From Noviherbaspirillum pedocola (GTDB lineage: Bacteria; Pseudomonadota; Gammaproteobacteria; Burkholderiales; Burkholderiaceae_D): a DNA stretch of 64,000 nt. The notes below the pieces were generated by a model. It did not search any database and was not told where the DNA came from. It saw nothing but the letters and a program-made list of their open reading frames with translations. The stretch covers positions 1-64,000 of the forward strand of contig NZ_JAEPBG010000006.1 in assembly GCF_016632335.1 (NCBI RefSeq), written 5' to 3'. Below are positions 51,391 through 59,915 of the stretch, in pieces (the stretch's first letter is position 1; the number at the start of each line of letters is the position of its first letter). The translations under genes were made by a program, and so were the position numbers.

Positions 51391-51858
51391 ATGACGCACG
51401 AAACAACAACGCGGTCCGAAGACGGAGCGCTATCCGAGCGCGCGCTGCAACTGCTAGGTGGCCCGACGATCTGCGAGCCTGCGCCAGACGATGGGGCCGG
51501 CATGGCGCAGGCAATACGATGCGGCTTGTCCGATGACGCGCTGTTCCACCTTGCGTCCGACGTTCCATGGATATGGCAGGACGGCTCGCTCGAGCGCGCG
51601 CTGCTCGGCACATCGCCGCAGAGCGTCATCGAAAACGGGCGCCTGTGCGAAGACGACGGCTGGCGCTTGTGGCGGCTGGCCTTGATGATCTGCCGGGCGC
51701 AGGACGTACTGGGTGATTTGGAAGCGGGCTGCAGGTGGCTCAGGGCATACCGCATGGACAATGCGGGAAACCATCCGCTCGACCTGCTCGGTACGGCTGA
51801 AGGCGCGGCCGCAGTCATGAACCGGCTGCTGCAGATCGAGTACGCGGTCTACTGTTGA
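51391..51858 (+). CDS. MbcA/ParS/Xre-like antitoxin-family protein
   Basis: 155 residues from ATG 51391, strong ribosome site GGAGGA. The C-terminal part NHPLDLLGTAEGAAAVMNRL followed by LQIEYAVYC has the pattern of the DUF2384 toxin-binding domain of MbcA/ParS/Xre antitoxins. The N-terminal part is not an obvious HTH (ALSERALQLLGGP). No RES-domain toxin is next to it; downstream is a convergent coiled-coil gene. It may be an orphan antitoxin or a regulator derived from one. Confidence 0.68.
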   Translation: MTHETTTRSEDGALSERALQLLGGPTICEPAPDDGAGMAQAIRCGLSDDALFHLASDVPWIWQDGSLERALLGTSPQSVIENGRLCEDDGWRLWRLALMICRAQDVLGDLEAGCRWLRAYRMDNAGNHPLDLLGTAEGAAAVMNRLLQIEYAVYC

Positions 51859-51886
51859 AGAACAGGCAGCGCCGTCATGGCGGGCG

Positions 51887-53125
51887 CTACTGGGCAGATG
51901 CATTGTGCGCCGCGCCGAACTCGATGCGGTGCGCATTGATCTGCCTGACGACTTCATCCTCGGAGATATTGCCCGCCATGTACCCGCTCATCAGGTTGTT
52001 GAGCGGCAGCGCCGGCCGGAAGCCATAGCGCGCGTCGCAAGCGGAGAGAATCCGAATTTCCAGCGCCCGTGCCCGATCCCGGTCCTTCGCGGCACGGCCG
52101 CGCCGGGTGAACGCGTTGCCGTAGCGGCTTCTGAGGGATTTGAGTTCACTGCGCAGGCGTTGCCATTCCATCGCGTGCGCCGCGCCGAAACCACCGGGAA
52201 GTCTGCGGATCGTCTGCAGCAGCACGGCATCCGGCAGCGCGTGCATGAATTCCATCGTGAGATCGTGCGCCTGCTGGAAGTGGTAATCGCTGTTGCCCTG
52301 GTGCGCCGCGAGCTGGGTTTTCAGCGTGTCGGACTGGCGTTGACGCTGCGCGATCTCCTGCTCGACGTCGGCAATCTGGTCGAGTAACGCATCGATGCCT
52401 GCGCTTTTACCCGCAACGGCTTCCATCGAATGCAGCCACTCCTGCAGCTGTACGTGGCGCTGGTCGGCAGGCCGCTGCGCCTGCTCGAGTTCCTCTTCGA
52501 GTTCGCGCAACCGCTTGCGATTACGCCGCACGCGGGGATATCGGCACAGCAGCGCGAAAAGGTGGTCACCGAGTTTGCTGACGCCGCGCACGGCGTAGCC
52601 CGGCTCGCCGTACTGGACCGAGGCAAGGTAGCCGACGATGCGGTTCTGCTGGTCGCGCAAATCGGCATCCTGGCAGCGGGAACGTTCGGCCTCGGCCTGC
52701 GCGACGGTTTCATGGTGCGCGCGCGCTTCCTGCGACTGCCTCGCCTTCATGTCCTGGTAGTTCGCATCCAGCAGCAGGGCCCGTCGCATTTCGAGCGTGG
52801 CGCGATGCACCGCTTCGTAGATCGTGACGATTTTCCCGCGCAGCGCCGCCTCTTCTTCAGCAACGGCCGACTGCTGCGACTGGATGAATTCTTCCTCTTC
52901 GGTGCGAATCAGCAGGTGCTCGGCCGCTGCCAGCGGCAATTCGACGCCATGCTCAACCTTCAGCGTGGCGACTTTCGACAGCAGCGCGTAGAGGCTGCGT
53001 TCGATTTCATACTGGCGCTCGACGGGTGCTTGCAGCGCGGCGTCGAGCTGCTGCAACGCGGCCTCGTAATGTGCCGTATTGGCAGCGACGCTGGCGTAGA
53101 CTTGCGAGGATGGCAGCACCGACAT
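51887..53125 (-). CDS. Coiled-coil protein of unknown function
   Basis: 412 residues, mostly long charged helices: EIERSLYALLSKVATLKVEHG, EEEEFIQSQQSAVAEEEAAL, RELEEELEQAQRPADQRHVQ, IDALLDQIADVEQEIAQRQR. No signal peptide, no membrane helix. Around residue 310 LLQTIRRLPGGFGAAHAMEW then LRSELKSLRSRYGNAF resembles a segment of the 53895 protein (LLAMITRLPPESERF ... IEALCLRHA), so both may share a C-terminal domain. It ends 28 bp from the convergent MbcA-like gene. Function unknown. Confidence 0.62.
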   Translation of the reverse strand: MSVLPSSQVYASVAANTAHYEAALQQLDAALQAPVERQYEIERSLYALLSKVATLKVEHGVELPLAAAEHLLIRTEEEEFIQSQQSAVAEEEAALRGKIVTIYEAVHRATLEMRRALLLDANYQDMKARQSQEARAHHETVAQAEAERSRCQDADLRDQQNRIVGYLASVQYGEPGYAVRGVSKLGDHLFALLCRYPRVRRNRKRLRELEEELEQAQRPADQRHVQLQEWLHSMEAVAGKSAGIDALLDQIADVEQEIAQRQRQSDTLKTQLAAHQGNSDYHFQQAHDLTMEFMHALPDAVLLQTIRRLPGGFGAAHAMEWQRLRSELKSLRSRYGNAFTRRGRAAKDRDRARALEIRILSACDARYGFRPALPLNNLMSGYMAGNISEDEVVRQINAHRIEFGAAHNASAQ

Positions 53126-53165
53126 ACGCGAGGATCCGGCTTGAGATTGTCAGCCTCTGGTGCCG

Positions 53166-53426
53166 TCAGCGCGATGCTTCTCGCACAAGCTCCCATCCAG
53201 CGGAGCCGCGGCGCATTCGCCGGATTGCCACCTTGGTAGCGGGTTTGGTGGGCGAATGAACGCTGCGCATGGTCGCCTTGCCGTTGATCTCATCCACAGC
53301 TTCAACCCGGCATTGCCGATTGCCCATGCGCTCGTCCAGATCGCGCCATACCTGTCCTACGCATACCTGAACGCCTTCTGGTGTGACGGTGGAAACGGCG
53401 AACGACAGCTTTGCGGTCTTAACCAT
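53166..53426 (-). CDS. Small SH3/KOW-like hypothetical protein
   Basis: 86 residues: VCVGQVWRDLDERMGNRQCRVEAVD, KATMRSVHSPTKPATKVAIRRM and GSAGWELVRE. The pattern of GQVWxDxDxR, a strand pair, then (T/K)xxxIRRxR and GxELV is that of a small beta-barrel family seen in phages and actinobacteria (DUF6354-like). The match is by eye only. It is between the SWIB gene and the coiled-coil gene, all on the minus strand. Confidence 0.5.
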   Translation of the reverse strand: MVKTAKLSFAVSTVTPEGVQVCVGQVWRDLDERMGNRQCRVEAVDEINGKATMRSVHSPTKPATKVAIRRMRRGSAGWELVREASR

Positions 53427-53467
53427 GGAATCTCTTTCGAAGAGGGTCTGCGCCCGGTTGGCGCAGC

Positions 53468-53498
53468 AAAAACGGGCACCATTGCGGCGCCCGTTCTT
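53468..53498 (-). terminator. Intrinsic terminator after SWIB gene
   Basis: On the minus strand GGGCGCC, loop GCAAT, GGTGCCC, followed by GTTTTTGC. Confidence 0.75.
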
Positions 53499-53513
53499 TA
53501 GCCTGCAGCCCGA

Positions 53514-53801
53514 TCAGCCTTTCAGGTGGCCGGACATCAGCTTGGTCATTTCGAACATCGATACTTGGTCCTTGCCGAAAATCGGGCGGAGCTTGTCGTC
53601 GGCGTTGATGTTGCGCTTGTTGGTCGGGTCTTGCAGGTTGTTCTTCTTGATGTACTCCCAGACCTTCTTGGTGACTTCAGTGCGCGGCAACGGGCTGCTG
53701 CCAATGACAGCGGCCAGTTCTTTCGACGGCGTCAGCGGCTTGTTGAATGCGGAAACGGCGCCGGCTTGCTTCGCGGCTGGTGCTTTTGCGGCTTTGGTCA
53801 T
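53514..53801 (-). CDS. SWIB/MDM2-domain protein
   Basis: 95 residues. After an Ala/Lys-rich lead (~20 residues) comes the SWIB domain: FNKPLTPSKELAAVIGSSPL, RTEVTKKVWEYIKKNNLQDP, KRNINADDKLRPIFGKDQV and FEMTKLMSGHLKG. Bacterial SWIB proteins of this length are common in Burkholderiales and Chlamydiae; in Chlamydiae they are fused to topoisomerase. It is thought to act in chromatin-like complexes, but the bacterial role is unknown. Preceded by ATTGAG-type ribosome site; terminator follows. Confidence 0.93.
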   Translation of the reverse strand: MTKAAKAPAAKQAGAVSAFNKPLTPSKELAAVIGSSPLPRTEVTKKVWEYIKKNNLQDPTNKRNINADDKLRPIFGKDQVSMFEMTKLMSGHLKG

Positions 53802-53894
53802 ACTGTACTCCCTCAGATGTTGCGTTATGAAACCGGGTTCGTCCCGGCATGATGGCGGCGCAATGCCGCCCGGTTGCTTGCCTGGTCTTGCTTC

Positions 53895-54467
53895 TCACGC
53901 CGGCGCGGCAGCGGCGAACTCGCCGACAGGCGCTGCGCCTTGCAAAAAGCCACCGCCACCCGAATGAGCTGCGGCCGGCATGCCTTGCTCGAGCGACGCC
54001 GCATGGCGCAGACACAAGGCTTCGATTTCCTGCATGACGCACGCGTAGTTTTCCGCGAAACGCTCGCTTTCGGGCGGCAAGCGCGTGATCATAGCAAGCA
54101 GGTCAGCAGGCGCACGGGCGGACAGGCAGTCAACCACGATGCGATGGGCGGCAAGGTAGCGATCATCACTCTCTTCGGCCAGTGGCGCGATCTGCTCGCG
54201 CACCGCTGCCAGCTGCGAGCGCACCTGCAGGCTATCGATGCCATTCGCGGCGAAGCGCGTTTTCAGGCCAGCTTCGATGTCGCGCAGCGCCGCGATCTCG
54301 TGGCGCCGCTCGTCCATGAGCATGGTTGCCTGCTGCGGCAGGTCGACCGCGTATTGCAGCAGCAGCGTGGCAAGGGTACGCACATGGCCGGCAAGACGCC
54401 GCTCGGCATGGGCGATTGCGGCCGCCAGTTCGTTCGGCGCGCGCAGCGTGGCATGAAGATGGAGCAT
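53895..54467 (-). CDS. Hypothetical helical protein coupled to the 54471 gene
   Basis: 190 residues starting MLHLHATLRAPNELAAAIAH, helical: MDERRHEIAALRDIEAGLKT, LQVRSQLAAVREQIAPLAEE, FAENYACVMQEIEALCLRHA. The last 35 are low-complexity (HSGGGGFLQGAAPVGEFAAA). It starts 4 bp after the 54471-55763 stop, so both are made together. The LLAMITRLPPESERF segment echoes the coiled-coil protein at 51887. No family recognised. Confidence 0.55.
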   Translation of the reverse strand: MLHLHATLRAPNELAAAIAHAERRLAGHVRTLATLLLQYAVDLPQQATMLMDERRHEIAALRDIEAGLKTRFAANGIDSLQVRSQLAAVREQIAPLAEESDDRYLAAHRIVVDCLSARAPADLLAMITRLPPESERFAENYACVMQEIEALCLRHAASLEQGMPAAAHSGGGGFLQGAAPVGEFAAAAPA

Positions 54468-54470
54468 GGG

Positions 54471-55763
54471 CTATTTGAACAAGAGATCAGGTTGATTGGA
54501 GGCGGCGGCGGTGTACCGGACCGTGATTGAATTGGCTGGCTTCTCGCCCAGGTTCGACAACGCGGCGATCCTGATCTGGTCCATCAACTCGAAATACTGC
54601 TGGCGCGAAATCTGAACCGCGAATTCGTGATCCAGGGCTTCGTCGCCGGTATCGGCACTGATTCCCGGCATAGGAACGGCGGCACCTGATGCATCGACGG
54701 CTTCGGCCAGCACGAAATAGTTGGTGCGCGTCGAAGCGCCATTGCCCATCGGCGTATAGGCGCGGGCAAACTCGCTGGGCTGACCGTTTTCCAGCACCAT
54801 GCGCACCGTTACCGGCGTTGTGGCGAACGCGAGCAAGCCAGCAAGACGCATGACACGCCGCTGCGCCGCGACCGCATCCATGTTATCGATCGCTTCAGTC
54901 ACTGCGGCGGCTTGCGCATCCACTGTTGCGCGCTCAGCATCAGGCAGCGCAAGCAATGTGAAGCCGGCCAGCGTTTCGGTGGCGCGTTCGCGCGCTGCAT
55001 CAAGCGCGGCAATTTGAGCCGCATCTGTCGCAGCGTCCAGGCGTTCGACGCAATTTACCGCCGCGGCGACGCCCTTCCCGTCGGCCTCATCGATGGCGCG
55101 AGCCGCGTCACGTTCCATCGTCGCGGCATAAGCGAAGCGCGAGCGGGCCAGTTGATACGCCGGAGAGGCCTGCATGTTTTGCAGGCGCAGGTTGGCGTCG
55201 AGAAGCTTTTCGACGCCGGACAGGGTCGTGGCGAGGTGATCCAGGACCGGCGCGGCGGCGTCGAGGTGCGTTTTCGCCCGCTCCAAGTAGGGGCGGATAT
55301 CGACATAGGATTCGCGGGTCAGCGACACCGGGACACCGACGATCGCATCGTGACGCACGCGCTCGATGTCCTGCGAAATGCCGATCATCATGCGGGTGGC
55401 CGAGCCAAGGGGAGAATGCTTCAGCCGGGTGTCGATTGCGGTAGCGCGCATCTCCGATTGCTGTAGCCGGGCGGCGGCATCCGACTGGCGTTGCACTGTC
55501 TGCGCGGCTTCCTTGAGCGCATTCTCGTAAGCCACCGTGTCGAAGTGGTACCACACGCCGTACGCCGACAGCGCCAGCGAGATCCCCGCTGCGCTGAAGA
55601 CGACGATCCGGCGCATGCGTGCGTTCGCGTGTGGCGCTTCCCGCGAAAGCAGGCGCGCACGCTTGATATCGGATTCGTCCGGATCGGCCAGTCGCCGCGC
55701 GATGCGCGAGCGTGCAGTATTGACAGCGCCAACAGCGCGTTCGAGGCAGGCAGTGTACTTCAC
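54471..55763 (-). CDS. Membrane-anchored large periplasmic protein of unknown function
   Basis: 430 residues. N-terminal ~50 cytoplasmic (basic), one membrane helix (IVVFSAAGISLALSAYGVWY), then a long helical segment (ALKEAAQTVQRQSDAAARLQ) and an Ala-rich helical domain (RFAYAATMERDAARAIDEAD), finally a beta-rich C-terminus about 310-430 (VRMVLENGQPSEFARAYTP, HEFAVQISRQQYFELMDQIR). Not a chemoreceptor: no HAMP or signalling tip. I do not recognise the family. Coupled to the 53895 gene, and 188 bp from the HDOD gene to the right. Confidence 0.6.
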   Translation of the reverse strand: MKYTACLERAVGAVNTARSRIARRLADPDESDIKRARLLSREAPHANARMRRIVVFSAAGISLALSAYGVWYHFDTVAYENALKEAAQTVQRQSDAAARLQQSEMRATAIDTRLKHSPLGSATRMMIGISQDIERVRHDAIVGVPVSLTRESYVDIRPYLERAKTHLDAAAPVLDHLATTLSGVEKLLDANLRLQNMQASPAYQLARSRFAYAATMERDAARAIDEADGKGVAAAVNCVERLDAATDAAQIAALDAARERATETLAGFTLLALPDAERATVDAQAAAVTEAIDNMDAVAAQRRVMRLAGLLAFATTPVTVRMVLENGQPSEFARAYTPMGNGASTRTNYFVLAEAVDASGAAVPMPGISADTGDEALDHEFAVQISRQQYFELMDQIRIAALSNLGEKPANSITVRYTAAASNQPDLLFK

Positions 55764-55951
55764 GCGGTCCTTCGAAAAAGCGGTGTAGATGCAGGCCCGA
55801 ATTGACAGGCATGCGCTTGCCGGTACTCTCTCACGTCAGCATCGCCGCGCAAGCGGAAGAAACGATAATCACCCGATGCGCTCTGCGGAAGCGGAAACAC
55901 TCACCAAATGCGACACGATTTATCGCGCAAGGCGCGTTGCACGCCCCTTTT

Positions 55952-56818
55952 TCAGTCCACGGCAGACAGGATTGCCCGCACTGCCTGCCGCCCTTGACTG
56001 AGAATCGCGTCGCAATCGTCTTCGTTGACACCGGCAAGCTGCCAGATTTGCGGATGCAGGCGCTTTGCGAGCGCTTCTTCCTTGACCGATCCCTGCAGCA
56101 CATGCGCCAGCGCGTCGGCCAGGTGAACCAACGGAGCGAGGGAAAATGCCGCGGCGTGCTCAGGATGATGGTGAAACGCGATGGCTTCCTGCACCAGAAT
56201 CGGAAAGTGCCACTGGCAAGCGATCGCGCTGCCGGCGCACGCATGGTCCACGCCGAGGGTGCGCCGTTCGACTTCAATGCCCGGCACGTTTTCCCGGCGC
56301 GCGAAGGCGCGCGCGGCGGCGTAATGTCTCGGATAGGCGCTGGCCAGCACCAGGCAGCCGATATCGTGCAGCATGCCAGCGGCGAAAGCGTGCGTGCCAT
56401 CGTAGCCGGCGCGTTCGGCCAGAATCCGGCACAGCGCCGAGGTCGCAATCGCATGCCGCCAGAATGCGTCCGCGTCGATGTCGCCACCTTCGATGTGTGC
56501 GAACCGCTCGCGCACAGCGCCGCCCAATGCCAGCGTGCGCAGCATGTAAAAGCCCAGGACCTGCACCGCTTCCTCGACATTGGCCACGGCGTTGGTCTGG
56601 CTGTGGGATGCCATGTTTGCCAGCAGTAGTGTTTTCGCCAGCAATGTTGGCTCCAGCGCCATTTTTCCGGCGAGCGTCGCCATGTCGAGCTGGGCTTCGC
56701 TGCGCAGCTGGTACAGGTACAAGACGGCGGCTGGAAGCGGCGGTAGCTGCCGGATGTGCTGCGCCACCATCTCGGGAAGCGGTGCGCCGATGTCATCGGG
56801 CTCGTCGAAAAGGCTCAC
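55952..56818 (-). CDS. HDOD-domain signalling protein
   Basis: 288 residues. HDOD core: QLPPLPAAVLYLYQLRSEAQL, LAGKMALEPTLLAKTLLLAN, VQVLGFYMLRTLALGGAVRE, and the C-terminal HAFAAGMLHDIGCLVLASAY with the partial HD (MLHDIG) and HHHPEHAAA. HDOD proteins are HD-related, without nuclease activity, and act as scaffolds in cell-cycle, c-di-GMP and pilus signalling. It begins a run of minus-strand genes ending at 51887. Divergent from the XRE regulator (57051). Confidence 0.9.
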   Translation of the reverse strand: MSLFDEPDDIGAPLPEMVAQHIRQLPPLPAAVLYLYQLRSEAQLDMATLAGKMALEPTLLAKTLLLANMASHSQTNAVANVEEAVQVLGFYMLRTLALGGAVRERFAHIEGGDIDADAFWRHAIATSALCRILAERAGYDGTHAFAAGMLHDIGCLVLASAYPRHYAAARAFARRENVPGIEVERRTLGVDHACAGSAIACQWHFPILVQEAIAFHHHPEHAAAFSLAPLVHLADALAHVLQGSVKEEALAKRLHPQIWQLAGVNEDDCDAILSQGRQAVRAILSAVD

Positions 56819-57050
56819 GGATTGTCCTCATCACAGCAGCGCGGCGCCGGGGACGCCTGAAACGCCAGCCGACCTTAGCGCCCATCCCTTTCCGCGACAC
56901 AACAAAACCTGCGCGAAATCGCCGCGCATTGAGCAAAAGAAAGTTTTGCGGCGTCCCTAGAATTGGCCTTGCGGTGAAATGCGGCAGTCGTTGCCCATGC
57001 CGCGCAAGCGCCACAGCCGCACAAGGCGCAGATTCTCGGAAGACCCAGAT

Positions 57051-57332
57051 ATGGCGACGAAATCCCCTCTGCTGGCTATGCCTTCGTACGATCCGGATGC
57101 CCTGCTGAACCACGTAATGGTGCTGCTGAAGCTGCGCACCGATGCGGAGCTTGCGAAGGCACTCGGCGTGTCGCCGCCGGCGTTGAGCAAGGTCCGGCAT
57201 CGCCGCATGGAAGTTGGCGCGTCGATGCTGATTCGCCTGCACGAGGCGACGGACCTGTCGATTCGGGAACTGCGCAATCGCATGGGCGACACCGCAAAAC
57301 GCTATCGCATGCCGGCAGGCGGCCAGGACTGA
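57051..57332 (+). CDS. XRE-type helix-turn-helix regulator
   Basis: 93 residues from ATG 57051 (upstream codons in frame lack a ribosome site; GGAAGA is seven bases before this one). A single Cro/CI HTH: LRTDAELAKALGVSPPALSK then VRHRRMEVGASMLIRLHEAT. No dimerisation or sensory domain. It begins a plus-strand unit, 39 bp before the small membrane protein and then three prepilins, which it may control. The divergent HDOD gene may be under the same regulator. Confidence 0.82.
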   Translation: MATKSPLLAMPSYDPDALLNHVMVLLKLRTDAELAKALGVSPPALSKVRHRRMEVGASMLIRLHEATDLSIRELRNRMGDTAKRYRMPAGGQD

Positions 57333-57371
57333 GCGCCTTCGGGCATCGCTTAGGAAAAAGGAGACAGCACG

Positions 57372-57644
57372 ATGAAATCGATGTACGGCTACACCAAAGA
57401 GCCGGTACCGCGCTGCGTGGACGCGCCGCACTATCTGCCCAAGCCGCTGGTGCTTTTCGGCATGGCCGTCTACTTCGCCGTGGTGAGCATTATCGCCGCG
57501 CACATATCGCCCGCCGCATCCGATGGCCGGCTTGTTCCGCGCTATGCGTCGGTGCCGGTGGTGTCGCAGCAGGCCGGTGTGTTGAATTTCACCATCGACC
57601 TGCTGAAAAAGCGGCTGTCTCGCCATTTCTGGACCCTGGCATGA
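57372..57644 (+). CDS. Small membrane protein of pilin cassette
   Basis: 90 residues, ribosome site AAAGGAG just before. One membrane helix (PKPLVLFGMAVYFAVVSIIAA), cytoplasmic Cys and polar N-terminus, and a ~35-residue extracytoplasmic tail ending KKRLSRHFWTLA. Its stop overlaps the first prepilin start by four bases (ATGA), so it is translated with it. No family recognised. Confidence 0.6.
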   Translation: MKSMYGYTKEPVPRCVDAPHYLPKPLVLFGMAVYFAVVSIIAAHISPAASDGRLVPRYASVPVVSQQAGVLNFTIDLLKKRLSRHFWTLA

Positions 57645-58243
57645 AGTCAGCTCGTCGCATCCACCCACAAGGCTTCACGATGATCGAGCTGGCCGTCGTC
57701 ACGGCGGTCATCGGCATCCTGCTGTGCGTGGTGGCGCCGAGCATCCGCAACAATGAAAATGCCGGCCGCGCCGCGCAGATCGAGCGCATCGCCCAATCCG
57801 CGGTCGGCAATTGGGCCACGCTCACGCAGCAGACCGGCCTGCCAACCACAGTCAACAACAGCCCGATTGCGGCCACGCCCAGCGCTACGGGTGTGACCGA
57901 AGTGCTGTTCATCGGCGCGTCCAAAGTCGCCTCGTCGTTCCAGCCGGCCTACAGCGCCTCGAGCGTACAGGCGATGACGCAGATCGTCGATAACCCGTCA
58001 GGCAGCACCTTCCGCACGGCTGGCAGCGTCAATACGACCATCACGATGGATGGCGGCGGCGGCTCGCCGGTGACCGTCACGTTCCAGAACGTCAGCAACC
58101 TGATCGCGCAGGCGATCATCAACCACACCAGTGCAGACGCGAGCCTGACCGTGGATGGGAATTCCTACACGGTTGGACCGTGGACCTATACCTGCGCCAG
58201 CGCGACGCTCACCTGTACCCTCACCTATTCCAGGCAGCTCTGA
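57641..58243 (+). CDS. Type IV prepilin-like protein 1 of 3
   Basis: 200 residues. Class III signal SARRIHPQGFTMIELAVV: cleavage after G, Glu +5, then AVIGILLCVVAPSIRNN. The periplasmic part has AAQIERIAQSAVGNWATL, shared with the two genes that follow, and a C-terminal SATLTC-type Cys pair (Cys-x6-Cys). Length (200) is larger than the common minor pilins. Coupled to the preceding small membrane protein; no assembly genes nearby. Confidence 0.85.
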   Translation: MKSARRIHPQGFTMIELAVVTAVIGILLCVVAPSIRNNENAGRAAQIERIAQSAVGNWATLTQQTGLPTTVNNSPIAATPSATGVTEVLFIGASKVASSFQPAYSASSVQAMTQIVDNPSGSTFRTAGSVNTTITMDGGGGSPVTVTFQNVSNLIAQAIINHTSADASLTVDGNSYTVGPWTYTCASATLTCTLTYSRQL

Positions 58244-58245
58244 CC

Positions 58246-58851
58246 ATGAACCGCGTTCGCTCCGCGCGTGGCCGCGGCTTCACGATTTTCGAGATGGCGG
58301 TCGTGATCACAGTGCTGGGCATCATCGGCGTGGTGGTCGCGCCGATGATCGTGGGCAGCAGCACCAATGCCAAGGCAACGCAGCTGCAAAAGCTGGCCGA
58401 TGACACCGCCGATCAATGGTTTTACCTTACGACTCAGGCGGGCACCGGCAGCGCGATCTCGTCGCTCCAGCCGTTCTTTACAACTGCTTCGCCCGACCTG
58501 TACGCCGAAGGCGTCGTCTACCTGGGGCGCGATTATGTCTCGCCCTCCTACGTGGGCGCGTATGACCGCAGCGGCGTGGTGCCGTTGAACCGGGCTGTCG
58601 GCTACAACGGCACCGATTTTTATGTGCTCGACGTGCCGGGGTCTACCGTGAAGATCTCTGGCGGCGGCAACAGCGCGCTGCAGGTGGCATTCACAAATAT
58701 CCCGGCCGAGATCGTACTGAACCTGCTGCGCCGGCTCGATCCGCAGGCCTCGTTGACGACTGGCGCCGCAACCACAGTGGGCGACATGACCTATAACTGC
58801 GCGAGTGCGGCCGGATCCTGCGCCAGCTTGTCGTTCGCGCGGCGCCATTGA
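58246..58851 (+). CDS. Type IV prepilin-like protein 2 of 3
   Basis: 201 residues from ATG 58246, two bases after the previous stop. Signal RSARGRGFTIFEMAVVITVL: cleavage after G, Glu +5, hydrophobic helix GIIGVVVAPMIVGSS. Conserved ATQLQKLADDTADQWFYL corresponds to ERIAQSAVGNW of the first; C-terminal YNCASAAGSC repeats the Cys-x6-Cys pair. The paralogue relation suggests tandem duplication. Confidence 0.85.
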   Translation: MNRVRSARGRGFTIFEMAVVITVLGIIGVVVAPMIVGSSTNAKATQLQKLADDTADQWFYLTTQAGTGSAISSLQPFFTTASPDLYAEGVVYLGRDYVSPSYVGAYDRSGVVPLNRAVGYNGTDFYVLDVPGSTVKISGGGNSALQVAFTNIPAEIVLNLLRRLDPQASLTTGAATTVGDMTYNCASAAGSCASLSFARRH

Positions 58852-58865
58852 GAAGGACGCGGACT

Positions 58866-59480
58866 ATGGCTCATTGGCGCAAAAAGGCTGCGGAAGGTTT
58901 CACGCTGATCGAACTGGCAGTCGTGACCGTCATCCTCGGCGTGCTGCTAGCCGTGCTGCGCCCGTCGATCGGCCTGACTCAATCGGCCGCGATTGCGGAC
59001 CAGATGGAGCGCATTGCCGACGCCGGTACGGAAAACTGGCTCATCCTGGCCGCGGCGGCGCAGATCAATCCGGCGCAGCCGGGCGCGCTGATCGCGTCGA
59101 ATTACTACATGACGGACGCGATTTTTCAGGGACTGCCAGCGATCGCGCCGGCGTATCAGGCGATCTACAAAAGCACCGACATCAAGCCGCTGAACTACCT
59201 GGCCGTGCCGATGCCGGGCGCTTCGGGTAACGGCACCTATGTGCTCAAGGCGCTGCCCAATATCCAGCTTGGAATGGGCTGGCAAGTCACCACCGGGACC
59301 ATCGATTTCACGTTTTCATACACGCCGGTCGAAGTCACGCAGCTGCTGGTGGACCGGATACAGACCGGCACGACCCTGAACATGGGAAACAACATGTACT
59401 ACGTCGGCCCGACGCTGTTCTACAACTGCAATTTCGTGAATTACTGCACCGTGCACATGATCCGCAAGGTGATTCAGTAG
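58866..59480 (+). CDS. Type IV prepilin-like protein 3 of 3
   Basis: 204 residues from ATG 58866 (an upstream Met lacks a signal-compatible distance). Signal HWRKKAAEGFTLIELAVVTV: cleavage after G, Glu +5. ADQMERIADAGTENWLIL is the shared motif; the C-terminus FYNCNFVNYCTV has Cys-x5-Cys. Followed by a weak hairpin (59483-59508) that may end the operon. Confidence 0.85.
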   Translation: MAHWRKKAAEGFTLIELAVVTVILGVLLAVLRPSIGLTQSAAIADQMERIADAGTENWLILAAAAQINPAQPGALIASNYYMTDAIFQGLPAIAPAYQAIYKSTDIKPLNYLAVPMPGASGNGTYVLKALPNIQLGMGWQVTTGTIDFTFSYTPVEVTQLLVDRIQTGTTLNMGNNMYYVGPTLFYNCNFVNYCTVHMIRKVIQ

Positions 59481-59482
59481 CT

Positions 59483-59508
59483 ATTGCCTTTGCTTGAGCA
59501 AAAGCAAT
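59483..59508 (+). terminator. Hairpin after third prepilin gene
   Basis: ATTGCCTTTGCT and AGCAAAAGCAAT form a stem with one mismatch and a short loop. No T-run follows. It lies three bases after the stop. Confidence 0.4.
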
Positions 59509-59682
59509 GCAGGGAGTGCCTGCCGTCATTGCGGTGTCAGCCTCTGGCGGTAGCGTGTATCCATTCAGCCGGGCGATTTTTGCGTTTGTCGGCTTCCTGT
59601 CACGCAGGACAATTCCTGTAGTAAAAAGGGCGATCAGCCAAAGATTTCGCGTTCGACGGGTCACTTCCCGAGGAGAAAGACA

Positions 59683-59898
59683 ATGGCGGAATTCGTGCTT
59701 GGAAATTACGTCATCACCGCACGCAATATCCATGCTGCTCGCATGGGCTACGAAGAACTGTGCCGACGGCCGATTGATCAATGCGACCACGGCCACCTTA
59801 CACTTCACGATGGATTGCACGGGATTCGTTGGAACAAGTTAAGAGGCAGCGGCGAAGCGCACGGCGTTATTGCTGCTACGAGTGCGATCGCCAGCTGA
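59683..59898 (+). CDS. Small hypothetical protein
   Basis: 71 residues from ATG 59683 with strong ribosome site GAGGAGA. Contains two conserved-looking His-Asp stretches ([18 protein letters not shown]), which could bind a metal. No signal peptide. No family recognised. Separate from the pilin unit by 200 bp. Confidence 0.6.
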
Positions 59899-59915
59899 TG
59901 CGTTGCTGAGGTCTG

